The position numbers and the translations under genes were made by a program. From the NCBI GenBank assembly GCA_013214965.1, contig JABSRU010000004.1, positions 1-64,000 of the forward strand: a stretch of 64,000 nucleotides of DNA. Reading direction: 5' to 3'. Source of the DNA: Gammaproteobacteria bacterium (GTDB taxonomy: Bacteria; Pseudomonadota; Gammaproteobacteria; Enterobacterales; Psychrobiaceae). Below the pieces are notes generated by a model. That model worked only from the letters and a program-made list of their open reading frames with translations. It searched no databases and was not told the origin of the DNA. Numbering within the stretch: the stretch's first letter is position 1; every line of letters begins with the position of its first letter. This document shows, piece by piece, positions 10,433 to 18,259 of this stretch.

Positions 10433-10486
10433 TTTTTTTATTTATGAAAATATCTATCATATTGAATTTTATTGAAATTTTAAAGT

Positions 10487-10502
10487 TGGTATATTTTTTG
10501 CC
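10487..10502 (+). promoter_or_regulatory. candidate sigma-54 (RpoN) promoter for the PEP-CTERM gene
   Basis: TGGTATATTTTTTGCC has the diagnostic GG-N10-GC spacing of -24/-12 promoters (GG at 10488-10489, GC at 10500-10501), with TTGC at the -12 element. The untranslated leader would be about 165 nt. PEP-CTERM genes are known to be driven by RpoN with the PrsK/PrsR two-component system in exosortase-bearing bacteria, which fits this placement. Confidence 0.55.
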
Positions 10503-10677
10503 TTATAAATTGATAGTAACCATTTATTATAACTAAATCCCAAATCTGATAGTCTGATAGAAAGAGATTAAAAAGGAACATCTATGTGAATTTCAAAAAA
10601 ATATCTTTCGGCTGTAATAACAAGCTTATGTTTGTTATCTATATTTTTAATCAAATAATTCAAATGAGAAACTAACT

Positions 10678-11358
10678 ATGAACATAACTATAAAATACAA
10701 AAGTTTGCTATTCGCACTATTAACCTTCACTTTTAGTAATAATGCTTTTTCTCAACTTATAACATTCGACTTTAATGAGTTTACAACCGCGAATGACACT
10801 ATTAACAAAACTTATGATACCGAATGGGGTGACTTGCTCCTATCAGTGCAACTCAGTTCAAATAGTTCATTTTATTATGAATACTCAAATAGTAGAGGTG
10901 ATTTTAGTTTAGTTAAAGCTGCTGGGTTAGATCTATCGTTTGATCTATCAGGCTTGACCGATGCTGCCGTTGAAAATGTGGAAATCACCTTTGGCCATGT
11001 TGATCATAATTACAATTATTTCATGTTTACTCAAACTCCTGATTCTGTGGATAATCAGGGCCTTATATATTATGACAATGCAGCTGCTCACCCTTATTCA
11101 CTTGACCTATATTTAGATTATGCTGATAGCACTCGCCTTGGTGGTTACCAATGTGGTGATCCTTGTGACGCACCTTCTGTCTTATGGGAAAAATTATTAG
11201 ATAATAATGAAATCAATATTCAAAGCCATGGTACTGTTGCATTTGGTAATATCACATTTGATGTCAATGAATCACCATCACAGGTACCCGTCCCTGCAAC
11301 CATTTGGTTATTGGGCTCTGCATTTTTAGTTTTAGTTCGCTATCGTAGAAAAAAATGA
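10678..11358 (+). CDS. PEP-CTERM-sorted extracellular protein
   Basis: Secreted protein of 226 aa. It has a signal peptide (cleavage near NAFS-Q26), a beta-rich middle of unknown function with one CGDPC pair, and a classical PEP-CTERM tail at about 202-226. The tail is VPVPATIWLLGSAFLVL followed by the basic end RYRRKK. Such tails are recognised by an exosortase (EpsH), which cuts after the Pro-rich motif and releases the protein to the surface or matrix, often together with exopolysaccharide. No exosortase lies in this window. The middle matches no domain I can name. The start has only a weak ribosome site (GAGAAACTAACT). Confidence 0.85.
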   Translation: MNITIKYKSLLFALLTFTFSNNAFSQLITFDFNEFTTANDTINKTYDTEWGDLLLSVQLSSNSSFYYEYSNSRGDFSLVKAAGLDLSFDLSGLTDAAVENVEITFGHVDHNYNYFMFTQTPDSVDNQGLIYYDNAAAHPYSLDLYLDYADSTRLGGYQCGDPCDAPSVLWEKLLDNNEINIQSHGTVAFGNITFDVNESPSQVPVPATIWLLGSAFLVLVRYRRKK

Positions 11359-11421
11359 GTCATTTGAAGATAAAATAACAATAACTGTTTGTTTTCACCT
11401 TAGAATGAACATTCAAGACAT

Positions 11422-11453
11422 AAAAAGCTTAGTTATTAACTAAGCTTTTTATT
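11422..11453 (+). terminator. Rho-independent terminator after the PEP-CTERM gene
   Basis: Perfect 14-bp stem AAAAAGCTTAGTTA with its complement around a single-base centre, ending in a T run. It lies 64 bp after the stop codon. Confidence 0.8.
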
Positions 11454-11641
11454 GGAAATAAGGGACACACATAAACCCCCCCGTTGATAAATGGTAACTT
11501 AACCCAAACGCCAGCTAATTTTGTGGCTGACAAAGTGAAGCCATGACTACGCACTAGATAACACCACACAATACCTGTATGACGAGCAAAGTGTCTTAAT
11601 CCAACGTGATGAAGCGGGTGTAACGCAACCCATCGAACTTA

Positions 11642-12658
11642 TCAGTTTGACGTCTTAGGCATTGCATCAAGCGCTTTGACCCGTTTTATTTCTTGGCTGG
11701 AAAAATGTTGTTTGCGCAGGTGTTTAATCATTGCTGTTTCTGTTTGTTGATCTTGTTGTAATTCAATAATGGTATTTAGTTCATTGCGATAGCGGTTGAT
11801 TCGGTCATTCCAATGGTTGCGTACTAAGGTCAGTTTTTGCAATCGTGCCGCCGCTGCGGTGCCAAATTTCTGCTCGGTAAATTGATTTAGTTCGTCGGTG
11901 GTCGCGCCTTGTTGTGTTCGTTCTATATATTGTTGGCGATAATTGTTGAGCTGATTGGCCTGTTGCTGTTGTTCAATTAATTCAGGGGCTACTGTTGATT
12001 GTAATTGTTCTATTTGTTGGAGCTGTTGTTGCCTATCTAATTGTTTATTGTTGCTGATTTTCATTAAGGCTAGCGCATAGTTGTTGTAATTATCTTCGCT
12101 TGAAAAAAAAGCAACAATCACTTGTTCAGATAAAAAACTCTGCCTAATCTCATGGATTAATTGTTGTGATAATTCGATGTTTTCAGTAAAAGTGAGTTGT
12201 TGATTAGTGATGTGAGACTGGGAAAATGCCGTGATTTCGTTTTTATATTGGAGGTAGTTTTGGAAAATATTCAGCGCTTGAGCAAGTGCCTCTATTGATA
12301 GTTGCTGTTGCAATGTTTGCTTTACCCGAATGGTAATTTGCGCCAATGATTCCTGATTGATCCCCGCTAAGTAATAATCAAAAAACTGACGAAGCTGATA
12401 ATTGATCACCAGCTCCCCTTGTTTATTTTGCTGCAGCTTGGGTGGAGTAAACTCTTGGGGATAAGCGAATGCTAGGTCATGTTGCTCCGAAGTTTCAGGG
12501 CTTGCGACCAATTGGTCGATGTAGTGTTGCGGCAACGGCTGATTCATCCGTTGCCTTTGTGCTGGATCTACCGTCGGTTGCGCTGGCCGTAATAGCATTA
12601 CGCCATAGATTAGCACCATACTAGCGAGCAAAATAACTATTAGGCGCTTAATCATCAT
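11642..12658 (-). CDS. lifO: lipase-specific foldase (steric chaperone)
   Basis: Inner-membrane-anchored chaperone that folds the secreted lipase in the periplasm before its type II export. I take the start at ATG 12658 (MMIKRLIVILLASMVLIYG), which places a TM anchor at residues 3-20 and leaves a 5-bp gap after the lipase stop. A longer frame starting at 12730 would overlap the lipase and delay the anchor. After a Pro-rich spacer comes the helical, Gln-rich lipase-binding domain (about 60-335), typical of Pseudomonas/Burkholderia Lif proteins (about 340 aa). The gene order lipase then foldase is the standard lipA-lifO operon. Confidence 0.88.
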   Translation of the reverse strand: MMIKRLIVILLASMVLIYGVMLLRPAQPTVDPAQRQRMNQPLPQHYIDQLVASPETSEQHDLAFAYPQEFTPPKLQQNKQGELVINYQLRQFFDYYLAGINQESLAQITIRVKQTLQQQLSIEALAQALNIFQNYLQYKNEITAFSQSHITNQQLTFTENIELSQQLIHEIRQSFLSEQVIVAFFSSEDNYNNYALALMKISNNKQLDRQQQLQQIEQLQSTVAPELIEQQQQANQLNNYRQQYIERTQQGATTDELNQFTEQKFGTAAAARLQKLTLVRNHWNDRINRYRNELNTIIELQQDQQTETAMIKHLRKQHFSSQEIKRVKALDAMPKTSN

Positions 12659-12663
12659 GTTAA

Positions 12664-13653
12664 TTAAAGTCCTGCATTTTTTAGCCTGATGGCATGCTCG
12701 GTGAATAATATAATCGGATCTGGAGCCCATAGGCCACGTAATCCAAATAATAAATTGACCTGATCGAGATGGTTTAAGGTGTAGTCATCTCTAATCACTT
12801 GACCTAAATGGCTAGAGCAACGACCAACCATACCATCGTTTTCGCTATTAAAGGTTAAAGAGGTGACGGCCAATAGCGCATCGGCAGGATCTAAAATATT
12901 CGAGTTAAATAGTGGATTATAAATACCGGCCCAAGAGTAGTACGCCACACCGTTGACGGAATGTTCGCCATCATTCACTGAATAGTTCTTGACCCAACGT
13001 GGCCACCACCAAGGTCCCACATTGGTGACCGGTGTTTCTTGGCATGCCCCTTGACGCAAGCCTTCAGGGTAGTGAGCATTAAAAATTAGCGCATCTTGAG
13101 AATTAAGCGCCGCAATTGATCCCATTGCATTAGGCACATTGCCAGTTTCGCCCATCACCGCATTCATTAATGTCCCAAGCGCGTTACCGATTGTGGTGGC
13201 GAGGCCAGAAAGAGGCGAGTTTTTGATTGCATCGGCAGTGTCAGAACCGAAATGCGGTGAGCCAACGGAAGTCACTGAAGCGACTAAATCCGGACGCACT
13301 GAAGCAACATATCGAGCATCAAGTCCACCTTGAGAGTGGCCAATTAAATTGAACTTTTCAGCACCAGTGATGGCTTGCAATTGCTCTAAATAAGACAGTA
13401 GTTGTTCGCCTCGTACTTCACTGGTATCAAAACCGCTGACTCTTGGGGTGTAAACTTGATTGGCACCAACGGCGGCTAGGGCGGGCTTGATACCAAAAAA
13501 ATAGTCAATAATAATTCGGTCAAAACCGGAAAGACCATGGACAAGTACAATGGGGTGTTTTGTTTTCCCTTGGGTGTTGGCGGCGTGTGCGGGCAGTGCA
13601 AGAATAAATGATAAAGTCATTATCATTAATAATGTTGAATTTAATCGTTTCAT
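12664..13653 (-). CDS. lipA: secreted triacylglycerol lipase, subfamily I.1/I.2
   Basis: Hydrolyses long-chain triacylglycerols outside the cell. Signal peptide 1-24 (ALPAHA). Oxyanion loop HGLSGF at 39-44. The nucleophile Ser107 is in GHSQGG, the acid is Asp273 in ENDGMV and the base is His295 in LNHLDQVN. Cys204 and Cys279 are placed to form the single disulfide of this subfamily, and acidic residues near the catalytic His fit the known calcium site. At 329 aa it matches subfamily I.1/I.2, which need a dedicated foldase. That foldase is encoded directly downstream. Export would use a type II secretion system elsewhere. Confidence 0.93.
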   Translation of the reverse strand: MKRLNSTLLMIMTLSFILALPAHAANTQGKTKHPIVLVHGLSGFDRIIIDYFFGIKPALAAVGANQVYTPRVSGFDTSEVRGEQLLSYLEQLQAITGAEKFNLIGHSQGGLDARYVASVRPDLVASVTSVGSPHFGSDTADAIKNSPLSGLATTIGNALGTLMNAVMGETGNVPNAMGSIAALNSQDALIFNAHYPEGLRQGACQETPVTNVGPWWWPRWVKNYSVNDGEHSVNGVAYYSWAGIYNPLFNSNILDPADALLAVTSLTFNSENDGMVGRCSSHLGQVIRDDYTLNHLDQVNLLFGLRGLWAPDPIILFTEHAIRLKNAGL

Positions 13654-13972
13654 TTTAGCTCCGTTGTTTTTTATAATCTAGAGTATTTAAACTTATAAAT
13701 GACTAATCATCGAGATGCAACTATTCAATATATTACCTAGTTGAATCGGTGTTTTAAATAAGCCAATTGATAATTTAGTTGCTAGTCTGTACAAAAATAA
13801 AGGTTTTATACAAAGGATTAAAACATCAGATGCGACGTATTATTACATGTCTCAATTCTCGATGATGATAGAACGTTTAACGCCGCTAAAAAAATAATCT
13901 ATTTTTTTTATTTAAACAATATGATCGCTCGCGGAACTTAGGGGCTTAGTCGACTGTTTAAATTTCAGTAAT
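13654..13972. other. 319-bp AT-rich interval between divergent genes
   Basis: Must hold the promoters of the lipase operon (minus) and the next gene (plus). I see no convincing operator, repeat or small gene in it. Confidence 0.4.
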
Positions 13973-15604
13973 ATGTTTATGTCAGATGAGATAAAGAAAA
14001 CCTGTTTAAGTAAAAGAGTTAATTACCCAACCTATAGTTTAGCGACTAAAACCACTATCATTGATGAAGACACTGGCACTTTAGTTAAAAAAGATTTCGC
14101 TATGTCATCACCTGCTGGTGTAAAGGTCATGAATCCTATTACTTCATTGATTCAGCTTGAAATTGCATCGGCCAAGAAAGCAGGCAAAATATTGTCTCTT
14201 GCAGACGCAATGGCTACCGTTGCTACAACACTTGGTATATCCGGCGATGATGCGAAGAAACTACTAGAAGACTATTTAACCCCTGAAAATAAAGCGAGCG
14301 ATTTCGGGAAAAGAATCCATGCAATGGCCCGTAATATTGCCACTCAACTGCCTGCAACAACCGCAGGATTAAATGTCTCGGAAAATGCTAATTTATTAGC
14401 CGACCTGAACAAAGTAGTTAAAACTATTGCCGCTGCTGTTGATAAGGCGATTAGCGAAGGTAAAGATCCTGCGATTATTACCATCATTATTAATGACGAT
14501 GGCACAGCAACGACCTACGCCCCATCATTGAGTGATGCGAAAGAGTTTATGGCGGAAGTAAGATATTGGGGTACTGAATTATCCCAAAAAGGCGATACTT
14601 TTTCGGATAAAATTGATGTTGCTTCAGCATTAATTGATGGCAAGTCTGATGCTTTAATTTCAGTATTTAGTGATATTTTACTGAAGATTGAATCGACTTC
14701 GTCACAAAACCAAATCGATTTAACGGCGGCCGATCTTTACCCTGGTGCTACCGGTAGCTTTGTTGGTAAAGATAATGGCACTGACAGCACCATTGACTTT
14801 AGTGCTGTTGGCGATCTAACGATTGCTGGTGAGCGTTATGTGTTTAACATTACGTCTTCTGGTGCTAAGGGAGCAGGAAGTGCAACCTCACAGGCGACAT
14901 TAGATATTGATGCGACATTAACTAGCGAAGCTGTTGAATTAAAAATCACTAAGGGAAAAGCGACGGTTAAAGGGGTTGTTGCTAAAACTGATACCACTGC
15001 TGCTGATATTTCCGCGGCGATAGTTGAATTTAAACTGCCCGTCATGATTGTTGCCAAAGCGGCACCAGCCACTGAGTTTGTTGGGGAAGTCAGTTTATCA
15101 TTGGCACCAGTTACGGATAAAAAGGATACGTTTGAATTAAACTTTAGTTTAGACGGTAAATTTAGCCAAGCGAGTGAAAGCTTTAGTGCAAAAGTTGGTT
15201 TTTCAACGCTACGAATGATTGAATCAGTAGATAATATTGATGAGTCCGACGTGACTGTTTCGACCATGTCACTGGAATTTGATGCTAAGTTAACTGATTT
15301 TACTGGTAAAGTTAATTTAATGTTTGATCAGAAGAGCAAGGAAGCCGGTGCCTTTACTGCTAACTTAATGAGTGATAAAGCCACAACCGATGTTAAATTC
15401 ATGGTCGCTTCAGGTGAACCAACAGGGATTATTTCGGCATCAAATGAAGCCGGTGTTTTGTTAGCGGTCACTCTAACAGATCTTGAAAACAGTGATGACG
15501 TTGGTAGCATCCATGTTGGCATTAAGAAATTTGCCACCATCAGTGTTGTGAAAGGTCTTCATAAAATAACTTATACAGATGGTTCATTCGAAACCTTATT
15601 CTAA
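13973..15604 (+). CDS. hypothetical repetitive surface-type protein, apparently lacking its N-terminus
   Basis: 543 aa, unknown function. Residues about 30-110 (DEDTGTLVKKDFAMSSPAG, then a Met-Asn-Pro-Ile-Thr stretch and a helical segment LADAMATVATTLGIS) resemble the middle of large marine lipoproteins. Those normally begin with a lipoprotein signal and SdrD-like or Cna-B-like domains. Here there is no signal peptide, and the protein starts with a polar MSDEIKKTC stretch. The remaining 350 residues are beta-rich, Thr/Ala/Asp-rich and low in Cys. The ribosome site is poor. It may be a 5'-truncated gene or a protein whose true start was lost. It is followed by a terminator and a broken barrel gene, which may once have been its outer-membrane partner. 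Confidence 0.55.
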   Translation: MFMSDEIKKTCLSKRVNYPTYSLATKTTIIDEDTGTLVKKDFAMSSPAGVKVMNPITSLIQLEIASAKKAGKILSLADAMATVATTLGISGDDAKKLLEDYLTPENKASDFGKRIHAMARNIATQLPATTAGLNVSENANLLADLNKVVKTIAAAVDKAISEGKDPAIITIIINDDGTATTYAPSLSDAKEFMAEVRYWGTELSQKGDTFSDKIDVASALIDGKSDALISVFSDILLKIESTSSQNQIDLTAADLYPGATGSFVGKDNGTDSTIDFSAVGDLTIAGERYVFNITSSGAKGAGSATSQATLDIDATLTSEAVELKITKGKATVKGVVAKTDTTAADISAAIVEFKLPVMIVAKAAPATEFVGEVSLSLAPVTDKKDTFELNFSLDGKFSQASESFSAKVGFSTLRMIESVDNIDESDVTVSTMSLEFDAKLTDFTGKVNLMFDQKSKEAGAFTANLMSDKATTDVKFMVASGEPTGIISASNEAGVLLAVTLTDLENSDDVGSIHVGIKKFATISVVKGLHKITYTDGSFETLF

Positions 15605-15618
15605 GCCTCACCCTATAA

Positions 15619-15646
15619 AAGCCAGCATTTGCTGGTTTTTTTTTTC
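15619..15646 (+). terminator. Rho-independent terminator
   Basis: Stem CCAGCA / TGCTGG with a two-base TT loop followed by a run of about ten T, directly after the stop at 15604. Confidence 0.85.
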
Positions 15647-15667
15647 TTAAAAATTATGCGGTCTTCT

Positions 15668-16723
15668 ATGAAAAAAAACAGCAGTATTATTCTATTTTTA
15701 GCGTCAGCCTCGTTATCATTGGCATCTCATGCCGAGCAATGGCACTTTGAAACAAAACTTTCCAGTTATAGCAATAGTGAATCTTTACCTATCGTCAGTT
15801 TAATTGATGACACCTGGCAAGGTGATTATGCTGCTGCCGACAATTTATTTAGTTTGAATCGTTTTGATATCTCACTAGGGTATGGGGCATGGCATGTGGG
15901 TATGGCGAAACGATTTGATTACTTTGCCACTTATAGTGAACAAACCATGCGTTTGATCTATCAAGATAAAAATGACATTAAATCGCTTAATGGCATCGAC
16001 TATCCAATTTATTTGAATGTTGAACACGCATTATCTTCTGGCGCGTTTATTCGTTATGAAAATAAATTTAAGAGTCTCGACTATCGTGTCACTTTAAATT
16101 ATTGGTGCAGCGAGCGCTTAATGTCAGGACAAATTGATGGTGACGTCACTGTTAATGAGCAAGGAAAATTTAGCGGATTGCTTAATTTTGATTACAGTTA
16201 TGATAAAGATACTCTATTCAAATGAAAAATGGAGCCAGTTTCTGCAACGGGTTATAGCTTAGATCTTGAGCTGTCGTGGCAAGTTAACAATGAGCTAGCA
16301 GTTAACTTGAGCGTGAATGATCTATACCACCAATTACACTGGGGTCAGGTTACACATACCACTTCTGTGATTGATCGCCGACCCGATAAGCCTTCTCGAG
16401 CACCTTCGGTGTCAGGACTACAAGATTACATTGATCATAAACAAAAATTTAAAGCACAAAGCTATTTAAAGGTTAGTTACGATCAAGGTTGGATAAAAAT
16501 CATTGCCGGCATGGATAGGGTCAATGCTCAAACGTTTGCATTTATTGGCACCAGTTATCATTCTTCATTTTTTAATAGTGATTTTGATTTGTCCTATTAC
16601 CCAAAAAACAAAGCATTTAAGCTTGGACTAGCACATAAGTATTGGGGCTTAATGTTGGTATTTGATACATTAAGTACTAAAAAATCAAATACCTTAGGTG
16701 TGACTACTTATCTGAGATTTTAG
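15668..16723 (+). pseudogene. outer-membrane beta-barrel protein gene interrupted by one in-frame TGA
   Basis: The start ATG at 15668 gives a clean signal peptide (MKKNSSIILFLASASLSLAS, then HAEQ). The rest is a series of amphipathic beta strands and ends in F, as outer-membrane barrels do (TTYLRF). A single TGA at 16223-16225 splits it in two. Both halves are in the same frame and the second resumes at once (KMEPVSATGYSLDLELSW), so one point mutation explains the break. With the TGA read through the product would be 351 aa. No SECIS-like need is evident, and Cys is rare in barrels. A nonsense mutation, a sequencing error or stop readthrough remain open. The specific function is unknown. Confidence 0.7.
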
Positions 16724-17772
16724 CGCAAAATAAAGCCATGTTTTAATGGATCTGATGGGTCGATAATAAATTCACATTTACCACTAATATGAGCGCTGCC
16801 AGTCACCCGAGGAATAATTGCTTGGTGGTGACCATAGTGGAGTGCTCGTTGTGGCATCACCTTAAAACTGCTGCCTAAAATAGATCCAATAGTAATCGAT
16901 TGCTTAAGGGCGAGTTGTTGTTTCGCATAATGAATGGCTGCGCGTCCCGACACGCCAGAGCCTGTTGGGCTGCGATCGACTTCGCCGTCGGCAAAGACAC
17001 AGACATTACGAGAATGTAATTGAGGATCATTAAGTGGTTCGATAAAAATAGTGCCATACAGAAAACTTAAATCCTCTTCAAAAGGGTGAACAATATCAAA
17101 TTGTTTACTGACCGCCTGTTTGATTAAGCGACCGACCCTAATGAGTTGATCATAATCTTTTTTATCACAAGTCAGTCCGACATCACCAGCATTGACATAA
17201 GCATAAAATGCCCCGCCATAGGCAAGATCAAATTTAACCTTACCCAGCTCAGGCACATTGACAATCGCATCTTTAAGCGCAACAAAAGATGGCACACAAT
17301 CGAAGGTTGTCTCAAAGACGCGACCGTCCTCATCACTACTGGCCCAAGCAGTAATTTGGCCACAGGGCGCATCAATTTTTATTTCTGTTTTATTGTCGGT
17401 GCGAGGCACCACACCAGCCTCAACCGCAAATTTACTGAGAGCGATAATCGCATGACCACACATGGTTGAATAACCTTCATTATGAATGAAAATAGCACCA
17501 AAATGAGAGTCTGACCGCTGGGGTGGGGTAATAATAACCCCATACATATCGGCATGACCACGGGGTTCGAACATTAGCGCGGTGCGTAAATGATCATAAT
17601 GCTTCATACAATAGCGCCGGCGTTCTAAAATAGTTTCACCTAATAACTCTGGAAATCCGCTGGTGATAATACGTAATGGTTCACCGCCAGTATGGCAGTC
17701 GAGAGTTGTTATTTTTAGATGGTGTTCGGCGGGCTGCCATTGTTGGAAAAGCTTAGAGATGCATGCGCTCAT
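16720..17772 (-). CDS. trans-3-hydroxy-L-proline dehydratase (proline racemase superfamily)
   Basis: Predicted to dehydrate trans-3-hydroxy-L-proline to delta-1-pyrroline-2-carboxylate (EC 4.2.1.77), a collagen and free-amino-acid breakdown step. The first catalytic residue is Cys105 in MCGHAII. At the second position Thr270 in RSPTGSGV replaces the Cys of proline racemases and 4-hydroxyproline epimerases. Cys/Thr is the signature of the dehydratase branch (human L3HYPDH and bacterial LhpI-like enzymes). Length 350 aa is normal. It stands alone, with no pyrroline-2-carboxylate reductase or transporter beside it. It overlaps the end of the upstream converging barrel gene by 4 bp. Function from motif, not proven. 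Confidence 0.85.
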   Translation of the reverse strand: MSACISKLFQQWQPAEHHLKITTLDCHTGGEPLRIITSGFPELLGETILERRRYCMKHYDHLRTALMFEPRGHADMYGVIITPPQRSDSHFGAIFIHNEGYSTMCGHAIIALSKFAVEAGVVPRTDNKTEIKIDAPCGQITAWASSDEDGRVFETTFDCVPSFVALKDAIVNVPELGKVKFDLAYGGAFYAYVNAGDVGLTCDKKDYDQLIRVGRLIKQAVSKQFDIVHPFEEDLSFLYGTIFIEPLNDPQLHSRNVCVFADGEVDRSPTGSGVSGRAAIHYAKQQLALKQSITIGSILGSSFKVMPQRALHYGHHQAIIPRVTGSAHISGKCEFIIDPSDPLKHGFILR

Positions 17773-17842
17773 GATCGACCCTTCATTGATTAAAGAAGGT
17801 TAACTTATCAGTAATGAATAATGTATACAATTTATTGTACGC

Positions 17843-18048
17843 AAACAACTGAGGCGCAACCTAAGTTGCGCCTCATGTCATCATCCTTGATCCCGTTAAA
17901 AATCCTTTTTAACGGGTATTAATCCTTTAATACCTTCGCTATCCTTAGCGAATCAATCCTTGATATTTTTGACACCATCCTAGCGTCGGTCTTCATTCCA
18001 TGTCCATGACATAACGAGTCAAATCCTATGACCCTGTGCTTCCTTGCG
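17843..18048 (-). ncRNA. csrB: candidate CsrB/RsmZ-family regulatory RNA
   Basis: On the minus strand this about 205-nt stretch has ten GGA motifs (eight AGGA, two TGGA). Several are presented in perfect hairpin loops: a 10-bp stem at 17892-17916, an 8-bp stem at 17916-17935, a 7-bp stem at 17936-17953 and a 5-bp stem at 17953-17965, all centred on AGGA. It ends in an 11-bp GC-rich terminator. A -35/-10 pair lies at its 5' end and a UvrY/GacA palindrome further upstream. CsrA/RsmA binds GGA in hairpin loops, and CsrB-type RNAs soak it up. No protein frame fits. The gene symbol is by analogy, as the exact class (CsrB, CsrC, RsmY, RsmZ) is not resolved. Confidence 0.85.
17850..17875 (-). terminator. 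terminator of the CsrB-like RNA
   Basis: Perfect 11-bp stem TGAGGCGCAAC / GTTGCGCCTCA with a 4-base loop. On the minus strand it is followed by GTTGTTT. It ends the GGA-hairpin array before the hydroxyproline dehydratase gene. Confidence 0.8.
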
Positions 18049-18054
18049 ATATAA

Positions 18055-18082
18055 ATAATATGATAAATTTAGCCCGTGGCAA
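18055..18082 (-). promoter_or_regulatory. sigma-70 promoter of the CsrB-like RNA
   Basis: On the minus strand TTGCCA (18077-18082) and TATTAT (18055-18060) are spaced by 16 bp. Each matches consensus at 5 of 6 bases. Transcription would begin near 18048, just before the first AGGA. Confidence 0.65.
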
Positions 18083-18194
18083 ATAGCCATTGATAAAATA
18101 ATTGTTTGTCATATAAAATATGTAAATATTTTTACTTTAAATTCAATGTGTTATTTGTTTTTATTCGTCTAAACAGCAAATAATCCTACGTCAG

Positions 18195-18212
18195 TGTAAG
18201 AGATCTCTTACG
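18195..18212. promoter_or_regulatory. UvrY/GacA-binding box
   Basis: TGTAAGAGATCTCTTACG matches the GacA/UvrY consensus TGTAAG-N6-CTTACA at all but the last base. It is centred about 155 bp upstream of the predicted start of the small RNA, the distance seen for csrB in enteric bacteria. The AT-rich DNA between the two would suit bending by IHF. Confidence 0.8.
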
Positions 18213-18259
18213 TGGCGAGTAACCAAATGACCATTATGTGATATTGATTATCATTTACA

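Larger units (their letters stand above)
10224..10677 (+). other. 454-bp AT-rich regulatory interval
   Basis: No intact gene. It holds a tandem 30-bp repeat, a sigma-54-like promoter, and an aborted reading frame at 10583. In that frame an ATG with a good ribosome site (AAAAGGAACATCT) is followed at once by TGA, then by a signal-peptide-like stretch (ISKKYLSAVITSLCLLSIF). Confidence 0.5.

Noticed and set aside
11545-11660. Stretch reading TTQYLYDEQSVLIQRDEAG, similar to RHS/YD-repeat text
   Set aside because: Only about 30 residues without start or context; it may be a relic of an RHS-type gene but is too short to annotate.
14836-15267. 143-codon open frame on the minus strand
   Set aside because: It lies fully inside the plus-strand gene at 13973-15604, has biased low-complexity composition and no ribosome site; it is a shadow frame.
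17879-18045. Regularly spaced short hairpins that at first look like a CRISPR or repeat array
   Set aside because: The stems differ from unit to unit and only the loop (TCCT, or AGGA on the other strand) is constant. That is the CsrA-target pattern, not a CRISPR repeat-spacer pattern.
18077-18130. IHF site between the UvrY box and the small-RNA promoter (TATCAA-N4-TAT)
   Set aside because: Only a partial consensus match in very AT-rich DNA; plausible but not enough to list as a feature.
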